Shown here: in pieces, positions 12,720-24,300 of the stretch
Layout: every line of letters starts with the position of its first letter
Numbering within the stretch: the first letter of the stretch is position 1
Assembly: GCA_002633025.1 (NCBI GenBank)
Contig: NMRB01000120.1
Location: forward strand, 131,927-195,926
DNA length: 64,000 bases
From: Notospermus geniculatus
Lineage: Eukaryota; Nemertea; Pilidiophora; Heteronemertea; Lineidae
Direction: 5' to 3'
Position numbers and translations under genes: made by a program
The notes under the pieces: generated by a model
Told to the model about the DNA's origin: nothing
Databases searched by the model: none
The model's input: the letters and a program-made list of their open reading frames with translations, nothing else

Positions 12720-15240
12720 CATGTATTTCTAGAAGCACGTGTCAGTACAGCTCATCTGACAGCAGAAATACCTGTTGCCTGCATGCGTCAACCACTGTAG
12801 GTCTCACTTACATTGTCTACATGATGTTCATGTACTTGGCTAAATTGGAAGACTCGATACGTAAACATTCAACCACATCTTGTACATGTAAGCTTATGTG
12901 CCGCAGCTAAAAAGACGTGCAGAATTTATTTTTTGATCCCCGGTTGTTGGTGACAGCTGGTTAACAGGGTGACAGTTCCAAAGATTCATCACTGCTTTTC
13001 ATGGGGTTCGCGAGATATTTGTTACCATAGTAACCGTCAATGTTTCTTATCAGATTTCTAAAACCGAGGAAGACATATTTAGCAAAACTACGGTTTTTGT
13101 GGGAGTTATGCTGAGGGTGTCTGATATCGTATGAGTCTCAAAATGGACTTCAAAGTGTCGTATGTTGGTTTGGCAGTTTTCAACACGCTGGAGTGCCATT
13201 TTCCTCCAGATAGGCTTGAATGGTATCAAAGACAGACTTGCGTCCGATTTTACTAGGTGTCATATACAATGTATACAGACTGCGACAGAGATAGGAACTA
13301 ATCGGCCCACTCTCCACACAGAGATGACAGATTTATCTCCACCTGTAGAAAGACCAATAAACTTCACCATCGTCAGTGCAAGCTCCAGACGGCGGCATCT
13401 AGTAAACAAATTCCTCACACCTGGCTAGTCGCATCTTATCCTCACTAGAAAACAAGCTCATAATTTATTGCCTCACATTGTAGGTGGTATGACTGAAGGG
13501 TGAAGAGCAATTACCATTGGTAATCTCCGACACAACCTTGCTGCAACGTCTTCCACAGACAAACTACGTAACAGTAACAAGCCTTCTGATTGGTTCCTCA
13601 ACGAGAGTTTTCATTCGTTTCTTCACAATGACACGCTCTTTGATTGGCAGTGATAGGATTTCTGATTGGTTGTTCCACTGTATCATTCATTATGATTGGT
13701 TCCCGTGGTATTCACAACAGGGTACCTGATCATTCGGGTTCAGTTAAAGACCTTTCAAATCAGTATTTGTCGATAGGCGAAGAGGTAATTTGGTAAATTA
13801 CTCCCATGACTAAAGCTCAATTTTTTTCACATCGAGTGTTTTCAGTTGGAAAATTGATTCCCATTGGTTTTTTCCTAAAGCTGAAACACGACTCAGCACA
13901 TGATCTACGGGTTGAGAGGATGAATGTACTTTTCTATGCTGCTTTTTATCATTCTCAAGCATGGAGTTACAATCAGCAAACTGCCAGGTGTGGGCAAAGT
14001 ACATCCATGTAACCGGCGAGGATATGTCATACTGAGCAACACCAGAACATGGTTACTAGCAAAATAAATCTTCCATCGTCTATCGTACATTTTTCTAACA
14101 TAATGCACCAGATGTTTAGGGTAAAGGTGTATTCTTGTATTTTAAAAAAAATCGCGCCATCTGTTCACGTATATGCAGCTCACCAAGGGATCCAAGCCGA
14201 ATTCATTTAAATGTAATAACATTAATAGCTAATGATGTGAACATCTTATCTCCACCGCAAGCTGTGAAGGCCTTGTTGTATCTGAAGGAATTGTAAGATT
14301 TGTACTACTTTCTAATTCATCATCATCCTCTTCGTTTTCACATCGTTGCTACACAGGTAGTTGAAATCCTAGGTGAAACCACAATTATGTCAACAGATTA
14401 ACTTGTTCTTTAGTTCATTACTAAATGATTTGCTCGGATGTTGATAAACTGGCAGCCGAGAGGACGACATGGAGCCCATGGCACTCGAACAAACTATATT
14501 AGTGTACAGGCGACGAGTCTGGTGATGTACATGAACAAGTAGTAGTGAACGCGTCGTGACGTCACTTCCTGATGTTGTTAGACTGCTGTTGTCTGCCAAG
14601 TTTTCCATGCAAAAAGAAGTTCAGAGAATTCAGATTGCCTCGACTCAGTTTTTGTAATTAATATTCAGGAATGATGACATGATTATACCGATTCTACAAC
14701 TTTTTTCGTCTCTCAACACTCATAGGCCCTATACTTACCACAAATTGACTATTGACTCGGGAGCATAATCAATTCCACTACGAGCAGAAGTCCATCATGT
14801 TTTCTTCAAATTAGACTTCGGGCAATGCTAGTTTCGTAATCGGTACATCCAATTAATAGAAACATAACACAATTAACGTGATAAAACAGTTAATGGCTAC
14901 GAACAAGAGTTAAACTAATATTGACTTCATCACTCGACGGGCTACTGTAATCAAGAATACAAACACTGTAACAAACTGCGATTGATTTGACCCAGCCCGG
15001 CAGACAGCGAATTGGCGACCATGTCGATTGTCACTATATGAAACACAGCTCGAGCCGACCAACGCCTATATACAGTGGTACGGCGTCCCTGCGCTGGACT
15101 ACTTTTATTAACCATGATTTTGGCAGTAGGACTTGCCTAAAGCTGACATTTAATAAAGGAGCATCAGTTGACCGCCACACCCAAAAATCGCTAAGTGCTT
15201 GCTGCATTATGAAATGCTGATGTAATCATATTGAATTCCC
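12720..15240. other. Non-coding stretch
   Basis: No exon was recognised with confidence. A minus-strand segment starting at 13420 follows an AG acceptor in the phase needed by the 16.1-kb FABP exon, but its translation is a poor match and has no good donor. A cluster of ATTGG (reverse CCAAT) motifs lies at 13587-13700. Confidence 0.35.
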
Positions 15241-15990
15241 AACTACATGTAGGTTTGACGGGATAGGCCTAGTAAGTTGAACAAAACTGCACTCAGAATA
15301 ACGTGCATGCCGCCCCCCCCCCCCCCAACNNNNNNNNNNNNNNNNNNNNNNNNNNNNNNNNNNNNNNNNNNNNNNNNNNNNNNNNNNNNNNNNNNNNNNN
15401 NNNNNNNNNATTTTAGGATATAAATATGCTTGTTCCTGAGTTTGAAAAGGACCCCCTTATGGAAGGAACCAAGGGAAATTTTCCACCCCTTTCTGCGGGC
15501 TTTTTTCATCCAATTAGGCCTAGACCCCCTAATGGAAGGAACCAAGATATTTTCACCCCTTTTCGGGAGGAAAGAAATGAGACTCGGATATGATGCACTA
15601 CACGAGGTACTCGTTGGGGATAAGGTAAATGCCGGGGTAAATGATAAAGCGCGGCCTGACCCGAAAGACGCGTGTACAGCGGGCGGGATAACTCGTCGCT
15701 GGGATTGAGAATAGGACTTTCATGCCCCTTTTTATTATTTTTTCGGAAAGAGAACCTTTTGACCCCTTATTTAAGAATTTTTCGGGAGAAAAGTCATTCA
15801 AGTACCCCTATTTTAAGTGTTTGTCGGGAATTTTTTCCCGAACAGCGCTGCCGAAAATGACCCCTTTTCCCGCGAAAATTGGAACACAGCATGCGGTATG
15901 GTTGACCCCCGAGTGGGGGAGGGGGGCGTGCATGTAATTATTCCGAGTGCATCAGTACCACAGTTAACAGAGTTGAGCACAATAGGCCTA
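15241..15990. repeat. Probable transposon remnant around a C-run and an 80-base gap
   Basis: The left part (TGCACTCAGAATAACGTGCATG then a run of C) is loosely mirrored by the right part (reverse complement TGCACTCGGAATAATTACATG then a C-rich run). Inside, GACCCCCTTATGGAAGGAAC recurs about 77 bp later as GACCCCCTAATGGAAGGAAC. N bases occupy 15330-15409. Confidence 0.45.
15330..15409. other. Assembly gap (80 N)
   Basis: A run of N directly after a homopolymer of C, which probably broke the assembly. Confidence 0.99.
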
Positions 15991-16067
15991 GCTGTACAAT
16001 AGCTACAGTTGTACCACCTCTCGTGTCAAGGACCATAATGATTAATAAATTCATTATTTTGCCTTAC

Positions 16068-16146
16068 CGATCAGTGCCAAGTACTCATCAATGTTTTCTG
16101 TCTCCCCTGTAGCAGTCCAGCTTCCGATTAGTTGATCGACGGCCAT
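16068..16146 (-). CDS. First exon of a fatty-acid-binding-protein family gene (copy B)
   Basis: From ATG at 16146 the exon reads 26 codons plus one base, ending at a donor G|gtaagg (phase 1). It begins MAVDQLIGSWTATGETENID and ends EYLALIG. The G-x-W, the Asn followed by an acidic pair and Tyr, and the closing L-I-G with a phase-1 intron are the signature of exon 1 of intracellular lipid-binding proteins. One residue more than usual separates Trp and Asn. It shares M-x-x-D-Q and the E-N-x-x-E-Y core with copy A at 2.3 kb, so the two are probably paralogues. Exons 2-4 should lie at lower coordinates but were not identified, so this could be a long-intron gene or an orphan exon. Expected role: cytosolic binding and transfer of fatty acids or retinoids. 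Confidence 0.75.
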
Positions 16147-19100
16147 GCTTGCAGACGAAGCTCGACGTAACACAGCGGCGGTAGCTACCTTACTTCCTTC
16201 CCGAATCACGCAGAATGATTGCAGACGTTACACCGGTAAAAACACTATCGTCTGCACAATCTAATTGGACAGCGTGCACCCTGATCACTGGAAACGTTTT
16301 CTTAATGATGACGTTTGGATAAGATGCGTGCGCATCTAAAGAATACTGCACAACGTCAACTCGGCAGACTCGGAAGTAAATCATTCATTATTTTATCTGA
16401 GATACTGGCTTTGGCAGCGGCATCCATTTAATGTTTGTCTGCTCCAGCGCGTATACATAAAGTAATGATGGTATGCAAGAACGACAGGAGAAATTTAAAG
16501 GGTTTCTGTAACCACTCATTCGATTAGTGCGTCAACGGTGACATCATTGTATGACGCATTCTCATTGGCCAATTCATAGCTGCATCATGACACTCAACTA
16601 CATTCTCGCTAAGCCATTGGTCAGGTCAAGGCAAAGCGGTCACGACCCCCATGGAAATAATCCATCCTTTAATACTCAACCGCGGATGAGTTGGCCATTA
16701 CTTCCAAACAGCCTTCATATCTTTAATCAGGGAGGTTTGCAAAAAATGGATTATCGTATAAAGTCTTCATTTTTATAACATTTACGATAGGAGTGAGTCA
16801 GCAGTGTGCTTAAAGAAGCTTTAGCCTTTGACTTATAGGTAGAACATCACGATGTGAACACAAAACTGGCCAATGCCGTGAGAATCGTCGATAACATCTA
16901 CATCACAAGAGAACTTCCAATTTATAGAGATACGTGCAAAAGGCCTTTAAAAAGCACAACCAATAAACAGTAATAGTTGGTAATAGATCAGAGAATGGGA
17001 AATCATTATGTGGTAATAAGTTTTACACCACACAAATAATAAGTATGTTGATATCTTGTCTCGTGGATCGTCCGATCGAAAAGGCCTTTTTAAATATTAT
17101 ATATGGTTCATACATAATTATGTCCATGCCCAGATTAATGCTCATTACATCTGAAGACTCATTGTGTGTCCTAGGCCTAGCACAGCCGGTTAATACCTTT
17201 TCTACTAATATGTGCACAAATCGTCTTAGACGAGTTCTAACGACAGTTTATTGTTAAAGTTGTTGGTGCGATTTGGAACACTGTTTGTCCAATGCGACAG
17301 TCGCCAGTTCTATGTGTATAGAGATCGGTACAACACAGCCAGAACGCATTATTTGTGTTGACGAAGTGTGCTTGTCGACCAAAGACAGATTTTTTGTTTG
17401 TAACGTGGCAGTATGACAAACACCATTATTTGACTTGACTGGACTATCTTTGCTTAAAAACCTATGCGTTATCCATACTGCTTATTGCTTATTGCCCATG
17501 CGGTTCGTGAGAATATACGTAAGGTTGATATGGAGCGATCTTTAGACACCATTGAGTCATCGTTGTCAGGGATCAATGCACCATTAGACTGATTACACCT
17601 CAAGATAACTGTAAGTAGGCGTCCTTCCTGTGTAGATCGCTTTTGAAAACCTACTTCAGCCCTTAAACGGCCTTCCATATTCAGTTATCAGACGGTATCG
17701 GTGATGTCAACGATTCTAATAGGAGAACATTCTCGTTAATCTTGTGAAGATTTTCTTGTGGTTTTAAGTTTATTTATCAGACAGGTATTCGTAGTCTTGT
17801 GTTCTTTTCGATGCTTTGGCGATCAGGGCCCATATTCGTAAAACCTCGCTAGCTTAGTTGGTTGCTAGTTGTGTACATTGGCCTGTACAAACTGGGCACT
17901 TAGTAAGTACTAACTAAGCCTTAGCAGGGTTTTATGAATATGGGCCCTGAAGTTTCCACGGATGAAGTACATGACAGTTTCTCTTTAAATGATATCGATG
18001 CAGCCGGGATCAGAGTCAAGATAACCTTTCAAACGTATCCCAACTGTAATCCCGTCATGAGTGGAAATAAAAATGTATCTGCCAGTCTGATTGATCCACG
18101 TCAATCATGTGGGACTGGTGGTAAATGTCAGTACCCCTTGAGGCTGATGTTGTATTATAAAGGATTACTGCTTTGTGACGTTAACCTCAACCAAAAATAT
18201 AATACTAGGCCTCTGATACTAAGCTTTGCAGTCAGCTGCATTTCCTCCTCACCATACAGTACACCTAATTCATAGAATTCAAAGAACTGACAATTTGCTA
18301 TTTTGTTACCCAACCCAATTAATTAAATCATTTTTCTAAGATACAAACTAGTTATCCCATTGTTGAACCTTCTGGTATAAATGAATAATTTATAAACTGT
18401 TGCTGACACACCTAGTTATTAGTCGTGCGTATCAAGCATGTTGACAGACAATTTCTGACTACAAAATCGGCTTATTAATAATTAATAATACCGCAGTATG
18501 ACACCGGGGTGAGGAATGTTCCTATGGAGAACGACCGTGGGTTGAATCTTTGTGTATGTATTTATAATCTAACGTATGTATGTACACCTTAACATGTACG
18601 CTTAATAGTATGTCACTCTTCGCTTCATGATTATGATATCGAGCAATAACTAGTGACAGGTATTATCACACAATCACATGAATTGTCCGCCGGCGGTGAA
18701 GTGAAGAAAGCCAATTCAAAGAACCGTGAGCACTTCGTCAAAGGCGAAAATTTTCAATGGAATATTTGATATAAGCAGAGCGGAAAGGAAAATGCAAATC
18801 CTCGCCATTGGTATATACTTATCAGGTAACTCACATAACGTCGGGTACTTTATCTATTGGACGGTAACATTGATGATACTCATGGACAGAAATAGCGTGA
18901 ATGGACCATTCCTTTAAACCAACTAATCCTAAGTCTCAAGTGGTGGTGTGTTTAAGATTTTTCAAAATGTCACGGTCGGTCAATCGATGGAGGTATGTCA
19001 ATCTCAGCAGGACACTCTCAGTTGAAATAGTTGATCATTCAGTCCCACTAAAGCTTATTGTCGAGAGTACAGATTGTGCGATGTCGTCTGACGTGTCCAT

Positions 19101-19307
19101 ATTTGTAACGGTCATTCCAGGTCATACCTCGTGGTTACCATCAACAATTTCTGCACAAAACCCATTGCAGTTTAACAGGAAGACGTGAGAATTTCACCCC
19201 AGCACATCGTCACAAAATAGCATACGTATCTTGCGATTAAACCCTCGTTTCTTTCTCTACAGGCATCGACCTGAACTCATCCGCGTCGTTTTTACAGTGA
19301 GACAACG
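16147..19307. other. Non-coding stretch with one palindromic element
   Basis: It includes the presumed promoter of the 16.1-kb FABP-type exon and the 5' flank of the gene at 19.3 kb. Open frames at 17934-18275 and 18901-19188 lack family features; the first starts inside a transposon end. A splice acceptor (tttctctacag) at about 19260 suggests an upstream 5' UTR exon of the next gene. Confidence 0.4.
17827..17946. mobile_element. Palindromic MITE-like element, GGCCC family
   Basis: The left end GGCCCATATTCGTAAAACC is mirrored by the right end GGTTTTATGAATATGGGCC. It is 120 bp with no coding content. No clear target duplication is visible. Confidence 0.7.
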
Positions 19308-20346
19308 ATGTCCGGCTCGTACTACGCCCTGCGGCGAAAGATGCCGGTCTTTAAGACGTATGGCTTCAGAAAGGCATCCAAAAGCGAGATAGAGGAAATC
19401 AACCAGCGAATGATGAAGCCTACTGCTTCGTCACAGGTAGTTGCTCTTCTTTACCTGATAAATCTATGACATTTGGTCTTCCAAGAGCTCCTCGATAATG
19501 CGCACAACTCCATGATATACAGGTGCCAACTGAGCGTCAGTGATAATGTAACGTGTGAGGCACTTTACAAGTCCTTGCTGAAAGAAATGTCCGAACTTTG
19601 CAAGCTTATTACACGTATCTTTTCAGGTGTCACAGCTTAATCTTTACAATGGTGAGAAGGACATCCGTAAGAGTGCCAAAAGTCCATATCCTGATGTACC
19701 CTGCTGCAACAAACATCAGTTGGACGAAGTGATTAGGACGACTAAACGCGTCAATGAGCGCCATATGAACAGAATATTACGACGACTACAGACGCCAACG
19801 TTCAGTTTCGAGGCGCACACAGCAGACGACAGGCTGGATAATCTTGACCTTATCGTGGCTAAAATGCCACCGAGGCCAAAAACTGCCCCAGGTGATGAGA
19901 GTCGGACGGTCCAAAGACTTCAGCGGCCGACCACGGCCACATGCCTGAAGAAGGTCGGATTCTGCTACTACTGCGACGGGGAGGAAGAAATGAAGAAGTA
20001 CAGACGTCGACCCGTGCAACCTTTGTTTGGACCGAAAATACAAGAGGAAGAGAAATTCGTCGTCCCTGACGATTTCAACAACGAGAGAGTTTTGAAACAA
20101 GCAGAGTTAGATGAAGTTATGAAACGAGTAAGGACGCCAACGCATGCGTCAAATGGTGGTAGGCCGTTATGTAAGAGGTTACCCGACGCAACTGCTGTGA
20201 CTGTGTACGACAGCCGGAGTGTTCCTCTAGCATCTGGACTTCCTAGGACTAAAAAAATTGATGACATTGTCGATAGACTATATTACAAATCAACGCAGAC
20301 CAACCGTCCAACCGTCCAATTTGCTAGTCTGTCTGTTACAAGTTGA
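19308..20346 (+). CDS. Basic protein with repeated helix + Pro-Thr motif, two coding exons
   Basis: Exons are 19308-19436 (43 codons, phase 0, cag|gtag) and 19627-20346 (tttcag|gtg, stop at 20344-20346), giving 282 residues. The protein starts MSGSYYALRRKMPVFKTYGF and has no signal peptide or membrane span. A short motif recurs at least six times: an acidic-hydrophobic helix turn ending in Arg-x-x-x-Pro-Thr. Examples are EIEEINQRMMKPTAS, HMNRILRRLQTPTFS, SRTVQRLQRPTTAT and ELDEVMKRVRTPTHAS; IDDIVDRLYYKSTQT at the end is a variant. This spacing resembles proteins lining ciliary or sperm microtubules, but I cannot assign a named family; the ciliary idea is inference. An acceptor at about 19260 and another at 19297 suggest a 5' UTR exon upstream. 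Confidence 0.8.
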
Positions 20347-21314
20347 TTGGTAGGTTTTGCATCAAATGGACTGATACGTTATGACGTTACGTTATGACGT
20401 CATCAATTTTGTCTCACTGTCATTCATATCCGTTTTTAAGAACGATCATGACCTGAAAAGTCCATGCAATGATAGACAGGCACGTTGGTTTACAGGAAGA
20501 ACAACTTTCTCAATGAATTAGGAAGTACACCGTACCAAGCAAAATTTGAGTTTATAATAACATTATCTTCGTCAACAGAATACCGATGCCAGAAACATGT
20601 CACATGAAGCAACCCCCACATGCCCCATGTTGGGCGAATATATGGTGCCATGGACAATGTGTCTCCCCGTTATGCATGCTCATTATCGTGTAATGATCCA
20701 TGGCGCCATGGAGAAAGATCCGTGTTTCCATACAATTGTATCATTTTTCATATCCTGCAGTAGGTGTGTCACCAGAATAAAAATTCCTACACCCTACATG
20801 TACATCGCCTTGTCATCCTTCACTCTCGCAGCCATTACGTCTACCCTCTCAGTTCATACGACTTTCACCTCATGTTTATATCTTTGACAACACTCATTTT
20901 ACACTCAGTTCATTTCATTATAATTCGCCACCAAGATATCACCTATGTGCATGGGGAGGGGCTGCAGTCCAAGCAGGTCCATCCCCATAGCCACGTTTCT
21001 CCATAAAATTAACTTTTGTGCCCAATGAGATATTTGGCAATCAGGTTATCACCACAATAAACCGAGTCGCATAATGTAAAATATGCAAAATACTCTCTAG
21101 AAATATCAAATCACATCCGGCGAGAGGTGCACGGCAGGAACAGATTTATTAATCATGCCAACTTTGAACTCAATTGATATCGCTAGGGCAACTCTACAAT
21201 TGAAGTTCCATGCCTACACAGTCATAAACGATCAAAAACGAACAATCAGGATACTATCGGACTATCGTTCGTCGCTCGCTTATCTATTTTTGATTACATG
21301 TATTACGAAACGCC
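20347..21314. other. Intergenic stretch
   Basis: It holds the 3' flank of the Pro-Thr repeat protein and the 5' flank of the kringle gene. A perfect CRE-like palindrome TGACGTCA lies at 20395-20402 after a short direct repeat of GTTATGACGT. No exon was seen. Confidence 0.4.
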
Positions 21315-24300
21315 ATGGATTGTAACGGTCGGGGAGGCAAGGAAATGAAAACATTCAGAGCAGTTCTGTTGGCATTGCTTTCCACAGGCCTTTTGATCGC
21401 AGGCGAAACTGGTAAGTTTCAACGATAACGACTAAGGTTTTCCATCACCCGGACTCACAGCATTTCAAAAACTGTGTGGTTCGTGTTTTTACATAGAGGT
21501 CTACAAGTATCTATGCATTTTGTGAACTAAAAAGAAAAATTCTGGTCGATGGATATTCGGCCCATACAACTTCGAGTAAGGTGTTTAATACAACTGCAGG
21601 GTCGGATCCGGGGGAGGGCGTACGCCCCCTATTTTGGACAGAGCAATGATCTTTTTAGCAAGAAAAATTGAATCACATAAAAATTCGAGTATTTTGCTCT
21701 CAGATGCCAGGAAAATGAATCTAAAAGCACTTAAATTGTCAAATTTTTATAGGGCCCCCAGACCCCCCGTTTTTCACCGTTTCGGCTGCGCGCTTTCAGT
21801 GCTCGCCACCTCCGTCAAGCTACACCCCCCTTTCTGTCAACCCTGGATCCGCCCCTGTACTGGACCATGTCTTTCTCGCCGGACTGTAACTTGCACGCTG
21901 AAACTGAATGCAATATCAGCACGAAGAGCAGAAGGTCCCAATCTAGTCCCCGTCTTATTTGATGCATATTCTCTTGGCCAGGAGAGGTATTGTAACAATT
22001 GGCTTGAAATACGACATTTTAAGATGGCGTACTACATTACATACATATCGGGTGGCCCAAAAAATGACCCCCCAAGGATTTTCAAATAAATTTAACACTA
22101 TGCAAGCTGCACTCTTGATATTTTAGACATACAAATATATGGATATTACCAATCTATTTTAAAAAAATTCATCCCTAAATATCGAACAGTTTTGACATCA
22201 CGAAAAAATCAATATTACAAGTCAAAAATCCTTAAGGATTTTTTGGGCCATCCGATACAATGTATTTATTTATTCATTAATTACGGCCCCAGCGCGTCAA
22301 CAGCACATTATGGTTGTCGAAAAAAATATAGAGTCTATACCACAAAGTTTTATGACAGCAAATGCGTTTTACGCCATTCTGCGGATTTCAGAAATCAATC
22401 ACTCGTTTTGAAATGTACCTGGAGTCAGAGTGGTCTAATCGGAGGGACGGTAGTAGGCATAACGTACATGTACACATGCATTTGTATACACAAACAATCT
22501 GTGCTCTGCATGGACTGAGTGCATTCTGTATTTGCTGATGTATGAACAATTACTGTCATTCTATCCCAATTAGAGTATTACCATAAAGGAATCAACCATA
22601 AAGGTTCAACTGACAAATTTAGCATTTTATAAATGTGGACAATATGCCTTTAAAACCCAACAGATTTGCATTCTGACGTTTCCATGTGATAGGCAAGACC
22701 CTTCTGCACATTCACTGCAAATTTTGTTGAATTCCGACTAGTTGATCTTATGATACAAAAGGTCTGAATTAATGAGAACCCCACGAACGATGTGTGTTCA
22801 GGGTCATCGGTGTACATTTGAATAGGCTGACGTACATTTGTACATGGAACACTAATTGTGCTGAAAATAGCTCAGTTATCGTCAGAAATGGAATTCAAAG
22901 CATCATGTTGGCAGGTTCATGTACCTCTTCACCACAAAAAAAGTTGAAGCTCGTGCCTATTACGTAAAGACAAAATTCAGGCAGTGAGAGACATCTGGTG
23001 GCAACAAAGGAAGTGTCTCCCTCAGTAAGCTCATCGTTCGCAGTTAAACCTTTATGGTTGATTCCTTTATGGTATTACGTGGAATGAGCCATTTTTGTTT
23101 TATTGTTCGTCAGCGTTGAATACGAACGTAAGAGCTTATTGATCAACCCACAAGATGTAGGTCCCTACGTACAAGTAGGCTTCATCCATATCAGAAGCAC
23201 TGACCCTCAACATTCACTTCTCAACTGTTGCTCTCAAAGTAATCGCTCAATTCTACAAAAAATGGTAATGTGGTACTGAATTTTCATACATTTAATATTT
23301 TCTCACGGTCGAAGCGCCAATACCATCACCAGAATACATGTAGGTAACGACATGCGACGGCGATGGATGGGCGGCGAAATGAAATTCAGATTTAAAAAAA
23401 ACTATCAGCATCGAACCATAAATTTTGAATGGCTGTGTGCATTTGATAGCCGCATTAATTTCTTTCATACTGATAGCCGACTCGGGGATAAACCATTTGT
23501 ATCGTATCGATCTCGAACAGAATAGCTTCCATCCTGAAATTTACCTATCAGAGATGTGCGTTTTGAGGCGGAAGTGGTCCAATTTAAAGCTGAACTGCAT
23601 ACATAAAACCAGCGCCCGCGCCACAGCGCGGGCAGTACCTGAAATAACCTGGGACATCCGCCATGTTTTAGTGGGACTCTAAACATGATAGAGTACCCAA
23701 GCATGTAGGTGGCAGCACCTTATTTGCGTCCTGACCACCAACAAGTGGAAGTCATGAGTTGTGTTCACATTTTGTTACACGAGTATACATGGACATTTCT
23801 CTACAATCAAAGCATAACAACTTGCTGCATGTACTTTGCTTAGAGAGCTTATTCACAATGCACCCACAACTTAATTAAGGGACGCAGATCTTTTGTCAGG
23901 CTCATGGTGAAAACTAGGTATCTCCCAAATGGACAATAGTTTAACACTCCGTTCAGTTGCCAGTGTACACACAGCTTATCGTACAGTTTTCTTCCATAGA
24001 TATCAGGGAATGTCGGAAAACTATAACAGGGGAAGACTACAGAGGGAGTTTAGATAAAACAAGGTCGAACGCGAAGTGTCTTCCTTGGGGAAAAACAGAC
24101 GGTGACCCAAACAGCAATTATTGTCGAAATACGAAGAACGCCATCAACACTGACGCTATCAGGCATGTCAGGAGAGAACCGTGGTGTTACATCTCGAAAG
24201 ATCCCATAAAATGGGAGTACTGCGATGTACCTTTGTGTCCAGGTAATTTTTCCTCAGTCATCGTAATGATTATCACCTAGTGCTTCTGGGTGGACGAACG

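Noticed and set aside
13248-13420. Candidate second exon for the FABP gene at 16.1 kb
   Set aside because: The acceptor and phase fit, but the translation (VRNLFTRCRRLELAL...) aligns poorly with FABP and no donor is present at the expected length.
17934-18275. 113-codon plus-strand open frame
   Set aside because: Its start lies inside the end of a palindromic transposon and no domain is visible.
21634-22089. 151-codon plus-strand open frame
   Set aside because: It runs through a GGATCC-type transposon and its flank, with no domain or splice logic.
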